A stretch of DNA of 64,000 nucleotides from an uncultured Pelagibacteraceae bacterium (GTDB taxonomy: Bacteria > Pseudomonadota > Alphaproteobacteria > Pelagibacterales > Pelagibacteraceae). A model generated the notes under the pieces. The model saw only the letters and a list, made by a program, of their open reading frames with translations, was not told the DNA's origin and searched no databases. A program made the position numbers and the translations under genes. Shown here in pieces: positions 47,021 through 54,492 of the stretch. Each line of letters starts with the position of its first letter. The stretch's first letter is position 1. The stretch is taken from assembly GCA_902598315.1 (NCBI GenBank), contig CACKBP010000003.1, positions 1-64,000 of the forward strand, read 5' to 3'.

Positions 47021-48148
47021 TTATTTACTCTCAGTTACCTTTCTTCTTATATAATTATTAAAAATCACCGCAATCAACATCATTGCTCCTAAAAAAACTT
47101 TAAACCAGTCTGTATCTACATCGGTGTAAAATATCCCCATCGAAACTGTTCCGAAAATCAAAGCTCCAAATGCTGCACCTATTGCTGAACCATAACCGCC
47201 AGTTAATAAACACCCTCCAACAACTGCGGCGGCAATAGCCTCTAATTCCTTTAAAGTTCCACGCATTGTATCAGCTGAACCAGCGTCTAAAACTTGAATT
47301 GTAGCAAAAATAGTTGCTGCTACTGCAGTACCTATAAATAAACTTATTTTTACTCTACCAACCGGTACCCCAACATTGTTAGCACCATTTTTATCTCCAC
47401 CAGATGCAAATATCCAATTTCCATATCTTGTTTTCATTAGTATCCATGTTGTGATAATCGCTAAAGCTATGAACCATATTACAGATGGTGGTATTCCCGT
47501 AGCGAGTGGAGTCCCATCAGTTCTTAATGCTATTAGATTCATAGAACCTAACCAAGTAAAAACCCATTTAAAAGTATCAGTTGCAAATATCCATGCTAAT
47601 GGATCATCTTCGATTAAAACTCTTAGGCCAGGAACTTGAGTTCGACCAGTAATCAATCTTGTTATAGCTAAAGTTGCGCCTCTTAAAATAAAAAGCATTG
47701 CAAGGGTAACGATAAATGATGGCAAGCCTGTTCTTACAACTAATATTCCATTAAAATAACCTACTAGAACTGCCATTGAGAATGCAAAAACAATACTCAT
47801 CCATAGTGGCCACCCCCAATAAATTGCTGGAATAGCTATACATATACCTGCAAATCCAATCATTGATCCAATGGATAAATCGAATTCTCCACCTATCATT
47901 AACATAGCTGCGGCAATAGCTATTATTCCAAGATTAGCTGAAACATCTAAGAAGTTTAATACTCCATATGCACTAAACATTCCCGTATCCCCAGCAACTA
48001 TACCAAAAAATATAAATACAAGTATAGCTCCACCAAGTGCACCAAGTTCGGGTCTATTTAACAATAATCTTAATTTAGAAACTTTTTTGAGTCTTTCATC
48101 CTGATTGAAATCAGTTTTTGTTTCAATACTTTTAGACTTTGTAGACAT
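47021..48148 (-). CDS. Sugar ABC transporter permease (CUT2/RbsC-like)
   Basis: 375 aa with about 8-10 hydrophobic helices. Family features include LGIIAIAAAMLMIGGEFDLSIGSMIG near residue 75, GLPSFIVTLAMLFILRGATLAI near 140, and LEAIAAAVVGGCLLTGGYGSAIGA near 300. These match the BPD_transp_2 permeases of ribose/fructose/inositol systems. A roughly 40-residue charged cytoplasmic N-terminus precedes the first helix. A strong hairpin lies between it and the upstream binding-protein gene, which should lower permease expression relative to the binding protein. Confidence 0.93.
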   Translation of the reverse strand: MSTKSKSIETKTDFNQDERLKKVSKLRLLLNRPELGALGGAILVFIFFGIVAGDTGMFSAYGVLNFLDVSANLGIIAIAAAMLMIGGEFDLSIGSMIGFAGICIAIPAIYWGWPLWMSIVFAFSMAVLVGYFNGILVVRTGLPSFIVTLAMLFILRGATLAITRLITGRTQVPGLRVLIEDDPLAWIFATDTFKWVFTWLGSMNLIALRTDGTPLATGIPPSVIWFIALAIITTWILMKTRYGNWIFASGGDKNGANNVGVPVGRVKISLFIGTAVAATIFATIQVLDAGSADTMRGTLKELEAIAAAVVGGCLLTGGYGSAIGAAFGALIFGTVSMGIFYTDVDTDWFKVFLGAMMLIAVIFNNYIRRKVTESK

Positions 48149-48160
48149 ATAAAAAAACTT

Positions 48161-48198
48161 AAAAAAAAAGGCCTAGTGATTATTCACTAGGCCTTTTT
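48161..48198 (-). terminator. Hairpin terminator/attenuator between binding-protein and permease genes
   Basis: A perfect 11-bp inverted repeat AGGCCTAGTGA (48169-48179) and TCACTAGGCCT (48184-48194) flanks the loop TTAT. On the minus strand it is followed by a 9-nt T-run, the plan of an intrinsic terminator. It sits 10 nt after the binding-protein stop, so it probably stabilises that mRNA's 3' end and allows limited read-through into the permease. Confidence 0.85.
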
Positions 48199-48208
48199 AA
48201 TATTTTTC

Positions 48209-49132
48209 TTATCTATAACCCTGAGCAGCCCATTTTATTACACTCTTAGCGTTTTTAGGTGTAACAAAACCAGGACCTGTCATAACAACGCCAGCCGGCA
48301 TTGTTCCATATCTCATATATTGAGAAAAGATAGCTATAGGTAAATAACCTTGTAAATACTGTTGTTGATCAATTAAAAACTCAACTTTTCCAGCAGCTGC
48401 AGCTTTAAGCATTCCTGGCGACATATCGAATGTACCAAGTTTTACACTTCCAACTTTACCAGCTGACTCCAAAGCTTTTAGAGCAGCTTCTCCTGCAAGG
48501 CCAGCTCCTAAAGTAAGAATAGTGTCATATCCACCACCTAACTTAGCAGCTACAGCTTTTTGAATTTCAGTTGGGTCATTTGATGTACCTAATATGTCTA
48601 CAGATCCACCAAAACCTTTTTTGAAACCAGCACATCTTCTATCTAAAGCGACGTTACCTACTTCATGGTTAACACATAGTGCTTTTTTACCACCAGCAGC
48701 TTTCATTTTTTGTCCGCCACCTACACCAGCTTCGAACTCTGTTTGTCCTACGTGAGCACTAATACCTAGTTTCATGTAGTCGTCTGAGCCTGAATTCATA
48801 GAGATTACTGGAATGCCCGCAGATATTGCAGCTTTAACAGATTTACCTAATGCGGCAGCATCTGGCAAAGTTATTACAATACCTTTTGGTTTTTGAGAAA
48901 CAGCGTTGTCAATTAGTTTTGCCATCTCTACCATGTCAAATGTTGCTGGAGCAGTATATTTGCAAGATACTTTCATATCTTTACAAGCTTTATCAACTCC
49001 ATTTTTTGCAACAGACCAGAAAGGGTCATTTGCTTGTCCATGAGACACTACAATAATATCAACTGCTAAAGCAGCTACTGACATCATTGCCCAGCTCATT
49101 AGAGCAGCAATTGTTAAGTATAGTTTTTTCAT
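48209..49132 (-). CDS. Sugar ABC transporter periplasmic substrate-binding protein
   Basis: 307 aa from ATG 49132. The track start at 49168 adds 12 residues, but GAGGG just upstream of ATG 49132 is a good ribosome-binding site and gives a proper signal peptide (MKKLYLTIAALMSWAMMSVAALA). The mature part begins VDIIVVSHGQANDPFWSVAKNGVDKAC, typical of the ribose-type Peripla_BP_4 fold. GIVITLPDAAAL and GIPVISMNSGSDDYM follow, then VEFLIDQQQYLQGYLPI. Composition is less A+T-rich than neighbours, as in highly expressed genes. The presumed ligand is inositol or a related polyol. Confidence 0.93.
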   Translation of the reverse strand: MKKLYLTIAALMSWAMMSVAALAVDIIVVSHGQANDPFWSVAKNGVDKACKDMKVSCKYTAPATFDMVEMAKLIDNAVSQKPKGIVITLPDAAALGKSVKAAISAGIPVISMNSGSDDYMKLGISAHVGQTEFEAGVGGGQKMKAAGGKKALCVNHEVGNVALDRRCAGFKKGFGGSVDILGTSNDPTEIQKAVAAKLGGGYDTILTLGAGLAGEAALKALESAGKVGSVKLGTFDMSPGMLKAAAAGKVEFLIDQQQYLQGYLPIAIFSQYMRYGTMPAGVVMTGPGFVTPKNAKSVIKWAAQGYR

Positions 49133-49160
49133 GATTATTTCCCTCATTTGTTTGTTAAAC

Positions 49161-49196
49161 TTGCGCAATTAAAACAAAAAATTTATTAAAATTCAA
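49161..49196 (-). promoter_or_regulatory. Promoter of the sugar-binding-protein gene with a TTGCGCAA operator-like palindrome
   Basis: On the minus strand TTGAAT (49196-49191), a 17-nt spacer and TTTAAT (49173-49168) make a plausible promoter. The perfect palindrome TTGCGCAA (49161-49168) overlaps the end of the -10 and lies within a looser 22-bp dyad (GTTAAACTTGC/GCAATTAAAAC, 8 of 11 matching). A CG-centred palindrome at this place fits a LacI-family repressor site. No such regulator is encoded in the window. Confidence 0.5.
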
Positions 49197-49233
49197 AAGG
49201 AAAAAAAATATATACAACTAGAGGTAGTTCAAA

Positions 49234-50229
49234 TTACTTTAATTTTATTACCTTTTTTTTCTTCAGAGATTGATATGCAGCATTAGCAATTTTTAAAGCT
49301 AAATAACCATCTTTGAAAGTTGATCTAGGTTTTATTCTTTTTTTGTGAAGAGAAATCAGTTCATCCAATTGCAAATTATAAGCTTCTTTGTATCGTTCAA
49401 TAAAAAAATTTAAAAATGGTTTTTGTGAATGGGATTGATTTGAATTAAATATCTCTGTGGTTATGCTTTTTTGATTGCCTGATAAAAGCATTCCTTTTTT
49501 TCCAAATAATTCAACCCTTTGATCGTACCCAAAAGAGCAATGTCTAGAATTTGTGATTACACATATAACTCCTTTTTTTGATTTCATAGATACCGTGGCT
49601 AACTCATGATCTTTAATTTTTTTATAAAAATTCTCAAACGAGCTTACAAATGAGCTTATTTCAGAAATTTCATCCTCCTTTAAATAATATCTACATAAAT
49701 CAAAGTCATGAATCATCATGTCTCGAAAAATACCCCCAGAATATTTAAGGTAAGACTTCGAAGGAGGTGCTGGATCTCTACTTGTGATTATTATTTTTTC
49801 CAATCTTCCTATTTTGCCTTTTTCTAAATCTTTTTTAATAGAATGGTGGCTAGGATCAAATCTTCGATTAAATCCCATCTGTATCCTCGAATTATTTTTT
49901 TTAACTTTTTTGAAAGTTTTAACAATTTTATTTATATTTAAGTCCAAAGGTTTTTCACAAAATATAGTTTTATCATGTTTGATGCCTTCTTCGATGAATC
50001 TAATATGAGTGTTTGTAGGACTAGAAATAAAAATAATATCTACTCTTTCGTCTGAAAAAATTTTTTTATAATTTTTTTCAATTTTACAATTATAAAGATT
50101 TTTAGCCTTTTTTCTTAATTTATCAATTTTTTCATACACATATAACAAATTAAGCATTTTATTTTGATATATATTTTGAGCATGCATTTGACCGATTCTA
50201 CCAAAACCCAAAAGTGCTACATTGATCAT
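49234..50229 (-). CDS. iolG: Inositol 2-dehydrogenase
   Basis: 331 aa, Gfo/Idh/MocA family. It oxidises myo-inositol to scyllo-inosose with NAD+, the first catabolic step. The Rossmann motif is VALLGFGRIGQMHAQNI near residue 3, the catalytic Lys lies in IFCEKPLDLN near 90, and QMGFNRRFDPSH near 120 is strongly IolG-like. SRDPAPPS and the GGIFRDMMIHDFDLCRYYL segment near 165 hold the Asp/His of the active site. It is first in the minus-strand set leading to the ABC transporter and is divergent from iolE (57 bp). Confidence 0.92.
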   Translation of the reverse strand: MINVALLGFGRIGQMHAQNIYQNKMLNLLYVYEKIDKLRKKAKNLYNCKIEKNYKKIFSDERVDIIFISSPTNTHIRFIEEGIKHDKTIFCEKPLDLNINKIVKTFKKVKKNNSRIQMGFNRRFDPSHHSIKKDLEKGKIGRLEKIIITSRDPAPPSKSYLKYSGGIFRDMMIHDFDLCRYYLKEDEISEISSFVSSFENFYKKIKDHELATVSMKSKKGVICVITNSRHCSFGYDQRVELFGKKGMLLSGNQKSITTEIFNSNQSHSQKPFLNFFIERYKEAYNLQLDELISLHKKRIKPRSTFKDGYLALKIANAAYQSLKKKKVIKLK

Positions 50230-50286
50230 AAATTCTTTTGTAACTTAATTATTTATAATATAAAATATTAATACTTTCTAAAAAAT

Positions 50287-51186
50287 ATGTCGATAAAATT
50301 AGGAATAGCGCCTATTGCATGGAGCAACGATGATATGCCTGAATTAGGTGGCAAAACTCCATTAGAGCAATGTTTAAAAGAAGCAAGTATGGCAGGTTTT
50401 ACTGGAATTGAATCTGGTGGAAAATTTCCAATGAATTCGAAAGAACTTATTCCAAAACTTGAAAAAGAGAATCTTAAATTATGCTCAGGTTGGTATGGAG
50501 CTAAACTATTAAAAAGATCACCTAAAGAAGAATTTAGTCTTATGCAAAAACAACTTAAATTATTCAAAGATTGTGATGCACCGTGCATGGTTTTTGCTGA
50601 GGTAACAGACTCCATCCAAGGAGATCCGATAACACCGTTATCAAAAAGACCTAAGTTAGATAAAGATGATTGGAAAAAATTTATTAATTCAATAAATGAA
50701 ATTAGTAAAATGATGATAGATGAAAATATGCCATTAGCTTATCATCATCACATGGGAACTGTTATAGAAACTGAGGAAGATACTTCTAGACTTATAGAAA
50801 ACACAAAGGATACAGTTAAATTATTGGTAGATACTGGTCATATGTTGTTTGCACAAGGTAACTCTATTAAATTAGTTGAAAATTTTTCCGAGCGTATAAT
50901 TCACGTTCATTGTAAAGACATAAGAAAAGATATTTTAGAAAAATCTTTGAAAAATGATGCATCATTTAGACAAGCATTTTTAGATGGGGCATTTACTGTG
51001 CCAGGCGATGGGTGTATTGACTACATTCCTTTCTTAAATACTTTGAAAAAAAAAAATTATTCTGGATGGCTGGTAGTAGAAGCAGAACAAGATCCTGTTA
51101 AAGCAAATCCATTTGAATATGCAAAAATTGGTTTCAACTATTTAAGTAAAACTGCAAAACAATGTGGTTTCAAAATTATTAATTAA
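50287..51186 (+). CDS. iolE: Myo-inosose-2 dehydratase
   Basis: 299 aa, xylose-isomerase-like TIM barrel. It dehydrates 2-keto-myo-inositol to the trihydroxycyclohexane-dione used by IolD. The opening KLGIAPIAWSNDDMPELGGKTPLEQCL is diagnostic for IolE. AYHHHMGTVIETEEDT and LLVDTGHMLFAQG contribute metal ligands, as do VHCKDIRKD and GDGCIDYIPFL. The length is typical. It ends convergently with a hypothetical gene through a shared TTAA at 51183-51186. Confidence 0.94.
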   Translation: MSIKLGIAPIAWSNDDMPELGGKTPLEQCLKEASMAGFTGIESGGKFPMNSKELIPKLEKENLKLCSGWYGAKLLKRSPKEEFSLMQKQLKLFKDCDAPCMVFAEVTDSIQGDPITPLSKRPKLDKDDWKKFINSINEISKMMIDENMPLAYHHHMGTVIETEEDTSRLIENTKDTVKLLVDTGHMLFAQGNSIKLVENFSERIIHVHCKDIRKDILEKSLKNDASFRQAFLDGAFTVPGDGCIDYIPFLNTLKKKNYSGWLVVEAEQDPVKANPFEYAKIGFNYLSKTAKQCGFKIIN

Positions 51187-51692
51187 CGGTATACAGAGAC
51201 TAATTCATTATTACCGGCAGCTACGCAAGGTGACTTTATACAAGTACCAACTACCCATTCAGAGCCTGGCTCTGACTCAAAGTTATTTGAAGAAACAAAA
51301 ATTATACCTTTATCTGTAGATTGACCTGCTTTACCTTCGGCCTGAATTCTTGGATCTTGAGAAGTTTGAATTAGCGGTTTATTAATTGAATATGGATTTT
51401 TTAGATCGATATTAGTAATCACATAACTTACGATTTTTTCAGAAGTCCAAGCAGAATTACATTTCTCACCCCAAGATGTTAAACTCTCTTCATTTGAGCT
51501 GCAAATATTTACCTCATCATTAATGAAATCGACCACAGACTTATGATTTGATTTTATATCATTTGCATTTTGTAGAACTTCTGATCTAGTCGAAGCTGTC
51601 CACAATAACATTACAACTACGTAAGTAATAGAACTTAATACTAAAACTTCTAAGGGACCGAAATTTTTTAATTTCCTACTTATATATATCAT
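51183..51692 (-). CDS. Hypothetical membrane-anchored protein with cysteine-containing extracytoplasmic domain
   Basis: 169 aa, no family recognised. One helix near the N-terminus (LEVLVLSSITYVVVMLLW, about residues 14-31) is followed by a soluble region. Four cysteines (NICSS, EKCNS and GTCIKSPC) could form disulfides outside the cytoplasm. The layout, an N-terminal helix then a globular domain, recalls minor pilin-like proteins, but there is no prepilin peptidase site, so this is only a resemblance. It overlaps the upstream 2-hydroxyacid dehydrogenase by 4 nt. Confidence 0.65.
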   Translation of the reverse strand: MIYISRKLKNFGPLEVLVLSSITYVVVMLLWTASTRSEVLQNANDIKSNHKSVVDFINDEVNICSSNEESLTSWGEKCNSAWTSEKIVSYVITNIDLKNPYSINKPLIQTSQDPRIQAEGKAGQSTDKGIIFVSSNNFESEPGSEWVVGTCIKSPCVAAGNNELVSVYR

Positions 51693-52645
51693 AATTTTAC
51701 AATCATTGATTTATCAATCTTCTTACCAAAAAAATCAATAATATTTTTTATTGTTTCTAAAGACATTCTAGATTTACATTCATTAGTAAATGTTGCTGAA
51801 TGTGGGCTTAATAAAACTTTTTTATTTGATAGCAGAGGATTAGTTTTATCTACAGGCTCTTTTTCAAAAACATCTAATCCTGCTCCAAAAATTATATTCT
51901 CTCTTAATGCCTTGTCTAAATCTTTTTCATTAATAATTCCACCTCTTGCAGTATTGATAACGATTGCCTCCCTTTTCATATTCTGAAGTTTAGAATAATT
52001 AATTAAATTTTTAGTTTTTTCATTTAGTGGAACATGTAAAGAAACAAAGTCACAAATTTTTAATCCATCATCGAGATTTTCAATTTTTTGTCCTCCAAAT
52101 CTCTCAATGGTTTCTTTATTTACAAAAGGATCAAATACTTTTACTTTCATTTCGAAACCTTTACATCTTTTAATTAAACTTTGTCCAATCCTTCCAAAAC
52201 CAACTATTAAAATCTCTTTATTAAATAGTTCTAAAGTTGTAATAGTAGATGCGCTTTTCTTAAAATTTCCAATTCTAACTTCATGGTCATATTGATTTAT
52301 ACTTTTAGATATAGATAGCATCATAGAAATTACATGTTCTGCTACAGATACTGCATTTGCAGTAGCAGTAATTAATAAAGTTATTTTGTTTTTTTTAATA
52401 TAATTTAAATCAACATTATCATACCCAACCCCATGTCTAGATATAACTTTTAAATTTTTACATTTTGATAGAATTTTTTCGTTTAATTTAGAAACTCTTA
52501 GTGTACAAGCATCAAAATTAGGAAGTACTTTTATTAAATTTTCTTCGGAAGTATCTTCAATTATTTCAAATTCAAAGGCTGAGTTCTTCTTTAATAAATT
52601 TATCCCGTCTTGGTGAATTTTTTCTATTATCGCTACTTTATGCAT
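51689..52645 (-). CDS. D-isomer-specific 2-hydroxyacid dehydrogenase (SerA-like)
   Basis: 318 aa from ATG 52645. The longer track ORF (start 52699) begins inside tRNA-Glu, and its first 18 residues (RGVRFPLGPP) are translated tRNA. The NAD-binding motif is ILIVGFGRIGQSLIKRCKGF near residue 140, the catalytic Arg in INTARGGIINEKDLDKAL near 228, Glu in DVFEKEPVD near 258, and His in LLSPHSATFT near 280. It resembles D-3-phosphoglycerate dehydrogenase without the ACT domain, and other substrates are possible. The ATG lies 6 nt after the tRNA CCA. Confidence 0.88.
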   Translation of the reverse strand: MHKVAIIEKIHQDGINLLKKNSAFEFEIIEDTSEENLIKVLPNFDACTLRVSKLNEKILSKCKNLKVISRHGVGYDNVDLNYIKKNKITLLITATANAVSVAEHVISMMLSISKSINQYDHEVRIGNFKKSASTITTLELFNKEILIVGFGRIGQSLIKRCKGFEMKVKVFDPFVNKETIERFGGQKIENLDDGLKICDFVSLHVPLNEKTKNLINYSKLQNMKREAIVINTARGGIINEKDLDKALRENIIFGAGLDVFEKEPVDKTNPLLSNKKVLLSPHSATFTNECKSRMSLETIKNIIDFFGKKIDKSMIVKL

Positions 52646-52651
52646 TTTTTT

Positions 52652-52726
52652 TGGCGGTCCCAAGGGGAATCGAACCCCTCTTTGTTGGATGAAAACCAAC
52701 TGTCCTAACCGATAGACGATGGGACC
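52652..52726 (-). tRNA. tRNA-Glu (anticodon UUC)
   Basis: 75 nt including CCA. The minus-strand acceptor GGTCCCA pairs with TGGGACC. The D-arm is TCGTCTATCGGTTAGGA, the anticodon arm GTTGG-TTTTCAT-CCAAC has anticodon TTC, and the T-arm is GAGGGGTTCGATTCCCCTT. Its 5' 22 nt also encode the last residues and TAG stop of recJ. The next gene starts 6 nt beyond its 3' end. Confidence 0.98.
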
Positions 52727-54492
52727 GTATTTTTGATTGTCTTATTAACAGAAATATCATCGATAATAAACTCCACATTTGATTGCCCTTGCCACTCGTT
52801 TAAGGATAATTTACCAGCAATATTAAATAATTTTTTATCTTTTTTGAGCAAATAGGCTCCAATTTCATTTTCTACGCAGTTAAATGCTATTGATTTGACA
52901 GTAGATCCATCCAATCCAACTAAAACTGATTTTATGTGTTTATCCTTTATAATCTTATTATTTATTGATTTCATATCTTTTATAACAAATTTCGGCTCTG
53001 GATTTCCTGAACCAAAAGGAGCAAGTGTATTAACCTTATCATAAAATTGAAGATTTAATGCGGTTGGGGCTATTACGCTATCTAGATATAAAGGTTTTGT
53101 ATTCATTTTGCTATTACTCATTCTTTCAAATTTTTTTAAGATAAATTTTTTAAATTTTTCAACGTTTTCAGTTTTAATTGTAAATCCCCCAGCCATTTTA
53201 TGTCCTCCCCCTTTAATCAAGATATTTTCTTGAACAGCAGAAATAATTACTGAACCCATATCAAAACCCACAATAGATCTAGCTGATGCTTTTCCGATAC
53301 CGTTATCATCTATTGAAATAATTATTACTGGTTTATTGAATTTATCTTTAATTCTAGATGCAACTATTCCAATTACACCTTCGTGCCAATTTTTTCCAAA
53401 AATGACTATTACGGACTCATGTATTTTGTTGTTTAAATTCTTCAAAATTTTGTCCATAAGGTCTTTTTCTAAAATTTGTCTCTCTTTATTAAAATGATCC
53501 AATTCAGTTGCAATCTTAAAAACATCTTTGGGATTATTGCTAATTAACAAATTTGCCCCATGAGAAGACTTTCCTACTCTACCTCCAGCATTAATTCTTG
53601 GTCCTAGTTGATAGCCAATATGATAAACATTTGGTTTACTTTGGATATCACAAATATCAAATAATGTTTTCAATCCAAGATTTTTTTTTGATTTTAGAAT
53701 TTTTAATCCTTGTGAGACAATTGCTCTATTTAAACCAATCAAAGGAACAACATCGCAAACTGTTCCTAAAGCTACTAAATCCAAATATTCAAGCAAATTT
53801 GGCTCTATAATTTTTGATTTGATAAACCAATCGGTTGATCTAAGTTCTTTATTCAAAGAAACTAAAAACATAAAAGTAACCCCAGCAGCACATAAATATT
53901 TTAAATTAGATTTATCATCTAGTCTATTTGGGTTTACTATAGAGTGAGCTTTAGGCAGATTTATTTCTGATTGATGGTGATCAAGAACAATTACATCAAT
54001 GTTATTAGAAAACGCAAATTCTATTGCATCAAATGATAGTGTTCCACAATCAACTGTAAAAATCAATTTTGTTCCGTTATCTATTAACTTTTTAAAAGAT
54101 TCTTCAGATGGTCCATAGCCCTCTTTTTTTCTATCTGGTATATAAATTTCGTAAGGGACATTTATTGAGTTAAAAAAATTTGCAAGTAATGCTGATGCTG
54201 AAGCACCATCAACATCATAATCTCCAAAAATACCAATTTTATGCTTTTGAGAAATTGCATGTATTGTTCTTTTTGCTGATTTTTGCATATCTTTTAAAAT
54301 CTCAGGATTGGGCAGAAAATTCTTTATAGACGGGTTTAAAAAAGCTTGAACCTCATCTTTTTTAATATTTCTAATTGATAAAAGCTTTGATGTTAATTCA
54401 TCTAATGAGTAATTTTCTTTATAAAATATAACATCTTGTTCATTGTATTTTCTAAAAATCCAGTTTTTGTTACTTACTGAATTTGAATTCAT
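52705..54492 (-). CDS. recJ: Single-stranded-DNA-specific exonuclease RecJ
   Basis: 5'-3' ssDNA exonuclease of the DHH superfamily, used in RecF recombination and mismatch repair. Motifs are IGIFGDYDVDGASASALL near residue 95, LIFTVDCGT near 140, VIVLDHHQSE (DHH) near 161, and GPRINAGGRVGKSSHGANLL near 296. The DHHA1 motif is IKGGGHKMAGGFTI near 425. At 595 aa it is full length. The final residues TVPSSIG and the stop are encoded by the 5' part of tRNA-Glu. It overlaps the glpX stop region by 4 nt. Confidence 0.96.
   Translation of the reverse strand: MNSNSVSNKNWIFRKYNEQDVIFYKENYSLDELTSKLLSIRNIKKDEVQAFLNPSIKNFLPNPEILKDMQKSAKRTIHAISQKHKIGIFGDYDVDGASASALLANFFNSINVPYEIYIPDRKKEGYGPSEESFKKLIDNGTKLIFTVDCGTLSFDAIEFAFSNNIDVIVLDHHQSEINLPKAHSIVNPNRLDDKSNLKYLCAAGVTFMFLVSLNKELRSTDWFIKSKIIEPNLLEYLDLVALGTVCDVVPLIGLNRAIVSQGLKILKSKKNLGLKTLFDICDIQSKPNVYHIGYQLGPRINAGGRVGKSSHGANLLISNNPKDVFKIATELDHFNKERQILEKDLMDKILKNLNNKIHESVIVIFGKNWHEGVIGIVASRIKDKFNKPVIIISIDDNGIGKASARSIVGFDMGSVIISAVQENILIKGGGHKMAGGFTIKTENVEKFKKFILKKFERMSNSKMNTKPLYLDSVIAPTALNLQFYDKVNTLAPFGSGNPEPKFVIKDMKSINNKIIKDKHIKSVLVGLDGSTVKSIAFNCVENEIGAYLLKKDKKLFNIAGKLSLNEWQGQSNVEFIIDDISVNKTIKNTVPSSIG

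Noticed and set aside
52646-52699. N-terminal extension of the 2-hydroxyacid dehydrogenase (RGVRFPLGPPKK)
   Set aside because: These residues are translated tRNA-Glu; the conserved protein starts at ATG 52645.
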